DNA of 64,000 bases from Valencia hispanica (Eukaryota; Chordata; Actinopteri; Cyprinodontiformes; Valenciidae): contig OY747700.1 of NCBI GenBank assembly GCA_963556495.2, forward strand, positions 619,001-683,000. Reading direction: 5' to 3'. Every line of letters starts with the position of its first letter. Position 1 is the first letter of the stretch. Made by a program: the position numbers and the translations under genes. The notes under the pieces were generated by a model. The model was given only the letters and a program-made list of their open reading frames with translations. It ran no database searches and was not told the origin of the DNA. This document shows, piece by piece, positions 56,216 through 64,000 of the stretch.

Positions 56216-56985
56216 TTCCTCAAAACTACTGTTTGCCAACCTAGGCGTTAAAATTGACTCCTGTTTTAAAATGGATACTCGCTCAAATGCCACAGCTCAG
56301 TCGTGATTTTTCCAGCTCAGGCACCTCTCCAGGCTCAGACCCATACTCACTACGCCCCATCTGGAAACAGTCATTCATGCTTTCATAACATCTTGCCTTG
56401 ACTACGCCAATTCCCTGTTGTTTGGTGCTAACAAATCAACCATTGCCCGCCTGCAACTGGTCTAACATTCAGCAACTAAAAACAAGAATCACATAACCCC
56501 TGTTCTGAAATCACTCCACTGGTTGCCTGTATTATTTCGTATACATTTTTAAATGTTACTATTTCTTTTTTAAGCCCTACATGGACTTGCCCCATCTTCT
56601 CTTTCGGAGCTTCTCAGCCCGTATCACTGTACGCGATCATTAAGGTCAGCTGATTAACTATTACTGGACATCCCTAAGATGCGGTGTAAAACGCGGAGAG
56701 AGAGAACCTTTGCTCATTGTGCTCCCAAAGTCTGGAATGACCTTCCTTTATTAGCTAAGCAGGCAACCTCTATTGACGTTTCATGGGTTTAATTCCTTTA
56801 TTGCTTTTCTGTCCTTTTTTATATGTTTATGATGTTGCATTGTCGATGATTTTATTCAAATGCCTCATTTTACCTTGCTTTTGCATATTATTTGTGTTTT
56901 GTTTGTTGAAATAGTCACTGTGCAGCTCAGCCGGTGGCTGTGGTGAAAGTGCTATATAAATAAAATGGTATGGTATGATAGCATA
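56216..56985 (+). pseudogene. L2-D LINE, C-terminal part and 3' end
   Basis: [68 protein letters not shown] and CAPKVWNDLP are the C-terminal blocks of an L2-clade protein, with several in-frame stops. The 3' end is TATAAATAAAATGGTATGGTATG. It completes the copy begun at 45270 and 54012. Confidence 0.8.
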
Positions 56986-57805
56986 AGTCAAAAAGAAAGT
57001 TTCAATGGTCATTTCATTTTCAACAAACTATACTAAAACTAGACTTCTACCATGATGTTTTACAGGAGATTTTACTCTAGTTACAGAAAATAGTTTAAGT
57101 TCAAGAAAAAGGAAGAGCGTAGAACTGCAGTGTATAGAGTGGAAATAAATATTTCTGTAGGAGAACCCTGCTTTCTGATACTAATCATCATTACTTTAGT
57201 CACGCTCATGATGTCTCAATAATCCACTGCAGTCAGACATTTTCCTACATTCATTAATTGGATTCATTGTATCTAAAGTTGCTATTGAATGAAATCTTGA
57301 CTATATGCGGTATGTGTGTGTGTGGAAAAAGAAGGACTGCTGCAGGGTGTGAAAACAGAACCAGATAAACACAAAGAATGCAGAGTAAGGGCTTCAGCTT
57401 CGCCTGGATCAGCTGCTGAAGCAGGAGGACAGAATGAAAACGTGCTTCTAGATTCAGGAGAGAGAAAACAGCTTGCACCAGTCAGCATTTCACCTGCAGC
57501 AGCTCCTCTCACAATCAGCTACTACTGCAGCATCACAGACAGCAACACTAAACCATGCACATAGGAGCAAAAAGGTATATAAGGTAGCATATAAGGTCTT
57601 CACCTTATTCTGCTGCTTGTCACGAGCCCAACCCCAGGTGGATGTTTCATTCAGCAGTGAGGAGCTTCATTCAGCCGCAGAGCCGAGGGCCTGGAGACTG
57701 TCAGAAGAACCAGAGATCCTGCTGTAGTCTGGGAGGTTTAAACAACGTAAAACACTCTAAACTTGGTTTTACCTCCAAATTTTACTTATTATTTAGTTTA
57801 GTTGA
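56986..57805. other. Unassigned sequence
   Basis: No domain or window-internal repeat recognised; a short TGTGTGTGTG tract lies near 57311. Confidence 0.5.
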
Positions 57806-57966
57806 AAGGACTTTAGAACTGGGGTAATGTGCTCTACTTTCCTGGTTCTAGTGAGGAACACGAGCAGCAGCGTTCTGGATCAGCTGCAGCTGTCTGATTG
57901 ACTTTTTAGGCAGACCTGTGAAGACGCTGTTGCAGTAATCAATCTGACTAAAGATAAACGCATGGA
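57806..57966 (-). pseudogene. L2-A LINE fragment
   Basis: The plus strand AGGACTTTAGAACTGGGG through GCTGTTGCAGTAATCAATC matches 39540-39700. It covers the RIDYCN...[10 protein letters not shown]...HITPVLKS coding region only; both ends truncated. Confidence 0.88.
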
Positions 57967-58207
57967 GTCTAGACACCAAAGTCTATGTTCTGCTTGCTAC
58001 ATATCATATTCAGAATGAGTGTCTGGATAAAACTAAAACCAGGTATTAAGTGATCCTCTTGTGTTTTGTTTGTTATAACTTTGGTTCTCAGAGACAGGCT
58101 CAGTCCTTTTAGGGACTGGTTCTTTTAGAACTGTCTAGAAGAGCTTCAGAAATGTTCCGTCTTCTGTGTTTCTGTAGCAAATGGTGGAGGAGATTCCTCT
58201 ATCTGGG

Positions 58208-58211
<4 letters not shown>

Positions 58212-58303
<92 letters not shown>
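58212..58303. repeat. (AT)n microsatellite
   Basis: About 46 TA units, directly followed by an L2-C fragment. The tandem IY repeats in translated frames here are an artefact of this tract. Confidence 0.97.
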
Positions 58304-58306
<3 letters not shown>

Positions 58307-58620
58307 AAGGCAATTTACAAGAAAAGTCATTTCAATCCAGGGTTATTTAAATGTTTTCTATGTAAAGAATCCCAGGAGATTGCATTGAGTCGTTGACTTT
58401 AGGTTGATTCAGACTCCAACCACAGCAATCCCTCATACTGAGCAAGCATGTAGCGACAGTGGAGAGGAAAAACTCTCCTTTAACAGGAAGAAACCTCCAG
58501 AACCAGAACCAGGCTCAGTACCAGCGGCCATCTGCCACGACCGTCTGGGCGTTCAAGAAGACAGAGCAGAGACACAGAAAGAACAGAAGATCTGATATAA
58601 GTGAACTTTCTATCATTTTT
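58304..58620 (-). mobile_element. L2-C LINE 3' fragment
   Basis: TCTCAAGGCAATTTACAAG through AGCATGTAGCGACAGTGGAG to ACAGAAGATCTGATATAAG. The terminal TTGAA end has been replaced by the (AT)n tract. Confidence 0.8.
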
Positions 58621-60462
58621 TCTGTCATCCATGACGAGTTTGAAGCAAAGCTGTACATCCTAGGCTTTGGAAGTATTCAGTCTGTGTTTTCCAGACACTT
58701 TGTAGTGGAATGAAACCCTGGGGCTGGTTCCAGAACCGGTTACAGGGACTGGATATTCATTCTGGAATGGGAAGGCCTTCCCTATGAGGACGGATGGACA
58801 GATGGATGGACGGACGCATGGATGGACGGATAGACGTCTTCTCCATTCTTAGCCAGCCTCACTGAAGCGATTCTGCTGACTCTGAAAGGTCCAGGCCTCC
58901 AGACAGAGTTTCAATCAGTGCCGTATCACAGCCTGCTGCCCCTAGGAGAAACAGACCCACTTGTTAAACTACACAGATCATGGTGGATAATGAGAACTGT
59001 TGAGGCAAAATGGTAGAAGAAGTAGTAAGTATTACAGTGGCTTAGATTAGGAGAGTATATCTTCAGACAGACATAATTACCCTTCTTCCTCCTCCTCCTC
59101 TGTTATACTTTCCTTATCGACAGACTCTTCAGCGAGAAGAGCTATAGAAGGGATTCAGGATTCCTGCTCCCCCTTTCTCTGCCACTCAGCTCACATTTCA
59201 GCACAGGAGCTGAAGGAAAAGAAAAGGAGATAAAAAAAAGTAAAAGGTGGGGGGGGAGGGAGAGAAGAGGAGTGGAAGCAGAAACTGCAGGATGGTTTCA
59301 TCTCAAGATGCAATAATATGAAGCCAAAACTAAGAGGTCAAAGGTGATGCTAGGACAATGTTTGGACAGTGACGGAGAAAAATGAGCGCAAGTAAGAAGG
59401 CCCAGAACCCTTTATTGACCATAGAATCTCTCACAAACAGCTCTAGAGGAGGTTTTAGGTCAGAAAAGAGCATCATGCTATAGTTGTGGTTGATCTCTTC
59501 AGGTTACCTCCAGATTCAGACGTTCAGGAATATTTTGGTACCTTTAATGGTTCTTGCTGTGTCTGATCCAGGTTTCTAAAATTATATTTTCAAGACATGC
59601 TGAAATGAAAAACAAAAACCATCTGAACATGTCAGTTTATTCTGAACAAACCCAGAAGAACCAAAGGAAGGAGGTATAACTGCCATGAAGGTGTTCTGTT
59701 TTAGAGAAGCGGCATCAGGACAGAGTGACTGGGGGTAAAATGTGTTCTTGATGAAGTCTGAAAAGATCTTCTGTTATGAGCAGGAATATCAGACAAGACC
59801 ACCTTATAAACATGATGGAACCAACATCTCTCTGAGGGTGGTTCCAGTGGCTTCGCTTCACCTGGGTTCTAGCCTCGAACATTTCTCATAAAACGCTGAA
59901 TATTTTTTTCACCCCAGAAGGAATTTACATTAACTGAGCCGCCCTATGACATTAAAAAAGCAGCTTTGTAATTTCATGGCTTTTGGTGAATGCAACACAA
60001 ACAGTATGACCAATCAGAGAGGAGTTGTGCTGAAACTGGGAATACTCAGTGTTTAATTGGCTGACAGCATGGTGTTTAATCGAAATCTGGGATTATTTAG
60101 AGCAGTCCCAACAGAACATGAACATTAGATTATTTGACAGAAATAATTCTTCAGTTGTGGCTGGCAGTGGGCGACAAACACATAAAACAGGTAAACAAAG
60201 ACATAATTTAAATCCTGTTTGTCTTCGAAATTATCTGAACATTAGGCAGATCAGTCCTGACAGCAGTGTTTACAAAAACACATCACACAAGTTGAAATTT
60301 TCCAGTGAAAAACTTAAACTCACAGGACATGTTGACCCACGTGCTTCTCTTCTAACCTTACAAATATATTTCCATAAAAATAAAAAAAATCTTTCAAAAC
60401 AGGTGTTGCGTCTGTCTGCGTCTTGCTAATAATCTGAGTCTCACTACAGCTCTGCATCACCC
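58621..60462. other. Unassigned; short GGAC/GGAT minisatellite at 58786-58838
   Basis: Apart from the degenerate 4-bp minisatellite, a CTC-rich patch near 59085-59100 and a purine-rich patch near 59215-59275, nothing was recognised. The 126-codon frame at 60049-60429 has no known motif. Confidence 0.5.
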
Positions 60463-60926
60463 CAGTGTTATGGCAAAAAAAAAAAATCCCCTCGCAATTG
60501 TTCAAAACTCCCTGATAATGCTGAGAAAACTGATTAAGATATCGGCAACGAGACAACTTTTGAATATACTCCGAAATTATCGTGTTTACTTTGCAACTAC
60601 GTCATGAAAACATGCTGTTTTAAAGCAGATCTTTTTTTTTTTAAGACGATGTTGACAACTTTTATCTGAACAAATTTGATTATGTTGTTTTAACACCACA
60701 TTTTCTTAATACTATTTATTGGTGCTCCACGGTTTATGGGTCACATTCTCCGCCTAGAACACTAGCATGATAGTTTAAGCATTGTGTAATATCTATGCTA
60801 GAAGAAAAGAAATTCATGTTTTGTTCTTTGGAGTTGTTTTCTTTCAATCTTTTGATTGATGATCAGACCTGGAAATTCAACTATTATGAAGTTCATTATG
60901 TTAATGTAGAAAACTCCCCCTTGGTT

Positions 60927-60975
60927 GTGTGTGTGTGTGTGTGTGTGTGTGTAGGTGTGTGTGTGTGTGTGTGTA
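60927..60975 (+). repeat. (GT)n microsatellite
   Basis: GT tract with one TAGGTG interruption. Confidence 0.95.
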
Positions 60976-60984
60976 CATGTATAG

Positions 60985-61240
60985 CTATACTTGTGAGGAC
61001 CAACCTTTGACAGCCCACCACCCTTGTGTGGACATTTGTAGTTGTGAGGACATTTTGCCTGGTCCCCACAATGTTTAACTAGCTATTAAACTCTACTAGT
61101 TAGGTTTAGAGGTATGGTGTGAATTAGGTTTAGGTTAAGGTTAGGGTTAGGCATGTATCAGTAATGGTTAGGTTTAGGGAAAGTGTCTGGGTTAGGCATA
61201 GTAAAATCAATAGAAGTCAATACAATGTCAACACAAGAAT
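60985..61240. repeat. Dispersed repeat with GTGAGGAC motif and TTAGGG-like stretch
   Basis: CTTGTGAGGACCAAC and GTTGTGAGGACATTTTG with TGGTCCCCACAA are typical of a widespread fish repeat. A degenerate run of TTAGGTTTAGG, TTAAGGTTAGGG units at 61098-61155 is telomere-like but irregular. Confidence 0.55.
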
Positions 61241-61248
61241 AGCAAGAC

Positions 61249-61249
<1 letters not shown>

Positions 61250-61327
<78 letters not shown>

Positions 61328-61380
61328 GGTGTGTGTGTGTGTGTGTGTGTGGGTGAGTGTTTGTGTGTGTGTGTGTGTCT
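61250..61380 (+). repeat. (GT)n microsatellite, interrupted
   Basis: About 130 bp of GT repeats with a few ATGG and GGTGAG interruptions. Open frames on both strands over it are artefacts. Confidence 0.95.
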
Positions 61381-62353
61381 TCTCAAAAACTCTAAGTAGA
61401 CCACAATTAATCAATTCTCCCTTCTCCCTATACTATACCAAATATATATAAATATATATCACCAGCAGCCCAAAAACATGCATTGTTTTGTGGAAAATGT
61501 TATGCCTCATATAAATTTCTATTCCTCTAAAGTAGCAGGGCGTCATTAGGCTGCCAAAACCCTCTTTTGAACCGCAAGATTGTGAGGAAAATATTTTAAA
61601 TATATGCATAAGGTTGTTTAAAATTAGATCTGCACCACAATTGTCATATAGAGCTGGAATTTACACCAGCAGCTCAGAGTACATATGGAATGATGTAGAA
61701 AATGTTGCATCATCCATAACATAATTAATTTCGTAATAACAAAATGTCCTGGTCTGATCATCAATCAATAGATTACTCCCCCAAAAAAACAACAAAGCAT
61801 GAACCTTTTTTCCTTCCTTAACGGACACTTAGGCAGCATACAGTGTATTCAACATATTGTATAATTTATGCAAGCTACCATTTAAGAGTTTTTGGACCAA
61901 CCATTAACAAAATTGTGCACTTTACCATGAACGTTTTCTTACTTACATTGTGTCTCGTTTGCATCCATACCAGCCTTTAGTCGCTACGTTAAAAAGTTTA
62001 GATGTTATACAACGCTTGAATTAAGATGCTGTTGTTAAACAAAGCGGAGAATGTGACTCATAAACCATGGAGCACCAAGAAATAGTTTTGAGAATATTTG
62101 ACGTTAAAAGAACATTCAATTGTGTTCAGATAAAGGTGTCAAAACCTTCAATTTTTAAATCAATCTGCCATAAAACGTTTTCAGGAAGTACATGCATAAG
62201 AAACATAATATTAACATAATATTACAAATCTTATATATATTTTCAAAAGTTTCCACGTTGCTGATATTTTAATCCATTTTCTCATTGTTATCAGGGAGTT
62301 TGGAATGATGAGTGTTCCCGTGGCAGGGGATGCAATTTTTGGCATAACACCTG

Positions 62354-63229
62354 ATTGAGCCAAAATGTTTGTTCTCACTCCAGGCCCTGAATGGTGCTTT
62401 GCTTTTCTCCTTAGTAGCACCAGAACTTACTGCACAAAGCGCTGAAACATGCTCGTTTGTATTTTATTATGTGCGTGGCAGTAGTTGCTTGTTCTGCCAT
62501 GCAGATGGAGCCTTGCTCCCACATCTGCACCACTATCCGCTCTGTTTGCATCACGGTGATACACTGAGACAGGGCAGCTTCATGGATTTCAACTAGGAAA
62601 AGTTTTTGTCGGGAGCAGAAGAAAAAACAAATTCATAATGGTATTTATTAATGTAGACCTGCAGTGTTTAACCCTAAAGTGGGTTTAATTCAGTGCTTCA
62701 TATTCAAAATAACAGATATCAATGTTTGAATAATAAGGTTCAAAGTTTAAATAAAAGCAGGGCTGTAATACAAAGGGGGTGGGGCCTTCGAATGAGCGAC
62801 AGACATCAGCAAATAGTTGTAGAATTTGCCACAGCAGACTGGGTAACACATCCCCTGTTGGATCAACTCAGATGTAAATCCAAAGCTAACCCCTTCGGTG
62901 AGGTGTGGTGTAGGCTAATATGAGCATGCCAGCGGTAGTTATGATGAAAACATCATGAGAAATACGCTCATGTTTTCTGTCTACAGTTATGATTGTATCC
63001 TTGATTGGCAAACTTCATTGGAATCACAAGACTTAACTTATCAATGCTTCCCATTACCCTATAGAGACAGTGTTTTGCCCAAAGCCAAAATCAAATGGAT
63101 TAAAAGTCAACCAAACAAGATAAAATCATGAAACTCTCAAAGATAAACACGACTTTGACTAAAACAGAAAAATAAAACTATGACATGTGGTTCATTGAAC
63201 ATGATATCTTTCCTCAAAAACTTTGATAG
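62354..63229. other. Unassigned sequence
   Basis: No domain or window-internal repeat recognised. Confidence 0.5.
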
Positions 63230-64000
63230 TAAATGACTTGCTTTGTGATGATGTAATTTGTTTTGCCTCACAGAAACTTGGCTGCAGCAGGAGGATTATG
63301 TCAGTATAAATAAGCCAGCTCCTTCCAATTATTTATATTTTCACATTCCTAGAAGTACTGGGCGAGGAGGAGGAGTTGCAACCATTTTTCATTCTGATTT
63401 ACCAATTAATCCCAGACCAATTGATAGCTACAGTTCTTTTGAACATCTACCCCTTAGTTTTCTTCCTCCAAGTAGCAAAACATTAAGACCACTTTTGTTT
63501 GTGGTTTTGTATTGTCCATCAGGCCCTTACTCTCAATTCTTATATCTTAACTCATTTTTTATCTGAATTAGTATTAAATACTGATTGGTCATTATAGTGG
63601 GGGATTTCAATATTCATGTGGACACTGAAAGTGATAGCCTAAATGCAGCCTTTAGTGCTATTTTAGACTCAATTGGCCTTACTCAAAAAGTACAGGGACC
63701 CACACACTCAGGTCAACACACTTTGGACCTTGTACTGACATACAGCATTGAGTGTGAGGAAATAACAGTCCCCCCACATAACCCGGTTCTGTCTGACCAG
63801 GAAATATCATTATGGTAGAGCTTTATCAGACAAGGCTGTAACAAGTTTTAAATAATCTGTTTGATGCTTACTTTCCTCAGTGTCTGAGTAACACAGTGGA
63901 TTTCCATCTCTAACCCTTCAGAAATTGATGGTTTGGTTTATAGAGTTACGTCCTCGTTGCGTTTGGCATTAGATAGTACAGCCCCCTTAAAAAAAGAAAG
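63230..64000 (+). pseudogene. L2-clade LINE endonuclease domain, continues past the window
   Basis: VFCLTETWLQQEDYV (catalytic Glu), RSTGRGGGVATIFH, SFEHLPL, VVLYCPSGPYS, then in the next frame VIIVGDFNIHVD (GDFN motif), GLTQKVQGPTHSGQHTLDLVL, and LSDQEIS in place of the SDH motif. This is the apurinic endonuclease domain that precedes reverse transcriptase in L2-clade ORF2. A frameshift near 63565-63590 and the mutated SDH show decay. The reverse transcriptase would lie beyond 64000. Confidence 0.85.

Larger units (their letters stand above)
60463..62353. mobile_element. Element with long imperfect inverted arms (fold-back type)
   Basis: The left arm (60463-60915) pairs with the reverse complement of the right arm (61700-62353): TGTTATGGCAAAAA, AACTCCCTGATAA, TTTTATCTGAACA, GGTGCTCCACGGTTTATGGG, GCGGAGAATGTGAC-type, TTGATTGATGATCAGACC. 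The right arm has an extra ~180 bp (61805-61985). The 0.8-kb centre holds GT microsatellites and a dispersed repeat but no transposase. Ends are CAGTGTTATG and the inverse of CAGGTGTTATG; no target duplication was identified. Confidence 0.7.

Noticed and set aside
58152..58396. Ile/Tyr-repeat frames
   Set aside because: Translations of the (AT)n tract.
61098..61160. Interstitial telomere repeat
   Set aside because: The units are irregular mixtures of TTAGGTT, TTAAGG and TTAGGG and belong to a dispersed repeat.
61164..61451. Cys/Val-rich and Thr/His-rich frames over the GT tract
   Set aside because: They are direct translations of a (GT)n microsatellite on each strand.
1..64000. CRISPR array, operon, rRNA or tRNA gene
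   Set aside because: Repeats are eukaryotic transposons with no regular spacers; tRNA-like boxes occur only in SINE heads at 34180 and 41742.

Overview
This window looks like gene-poor nuclear DNA (intergenic or a large intron) of a teleost fish. No exon of a host gene could be recognised. Nearly every stretch that could be assigned is a transposable element: L2-clade, L1-clade and Rex3/RTE LINEs, Tc1/mariner, hAT and Kolobok-like DNA transposons, Ty3/gypsy and other LTR elements, tRNA-derived SINEs and microsatellites. The mixture of Rex3, several L2 families and a tRNA SINE with a long GC-rich body resembles repeats I know from cyprinodontiform/atherinomorph fishes. That taxonomic narrowing is inference. 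Family names L2-A to L2-D below are working labels for this window: A ends in CCTTG repeats, B in TTTGAT repeats, C in TTGAA repeats, D in GGTAT repeats.

Layout. 0-9.6 kb: L2-B end, a GC-rich unidentified family, a possible LTR, L2-C end, a small retroposon, an L1 element (ORF1 remnant plus endonuclease of ORF2) broken by a short-LTR gypsy element, which is itself cut by an L2-C end; then another GC-rich copy. 9.6-12.4 kb: mostly unassigned, with a solo LTR. 12.4-17.3 kb: an L2-C copy split by a 1.25-kb Kolobok-like element (TTAA duplication, broken THAP exon) and by a long degenerate L2-A copy. 17.3-19.1 kb: unassigned. 19.1-23.6 kb: a palindrome, a hAT MITE, an L2-A copy with the only long reading frame of the window (509 codons), a Tc1 relic and two solo LTRs. 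23.6-29 kb: mostly unassigned, with L2 fragments. 29.4-38 kb: LTR element copy A (+). 38-45 kb: L2-A, Tc1 relics, and the largest GC-rich repeat copy carrying a SINE. 45.3-57 kb: a multi-level nest: L2-D split by L2-C, which holds the complete LTR element copy B (-), and by L2-A, which holds L2-B. 57-64 kb: unassigned DNA, microsatellites, a 1.9-kb element with long inverted arms, and the start of another L2 endonuclease.

The most interesting object is the LTR family present as copies A and B plus a solo LTR. It has about 440-bp LTRs with TG...CA ends, 4-bp target duplications, a lysine-tRNA-like primer site and a purine tract, yet its internal region of about 7 kb shows no gag, pol or env. 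Inside it, about 240 bp bounded by splice-like signals are identical at 239 of 240 positions between A and B, although the two LTRs of copy B already differ at roughly 6% of sites. Copies A and B also serve as filled and empty sites for several younger insertions, which proves those insertions and their target duplications directly.
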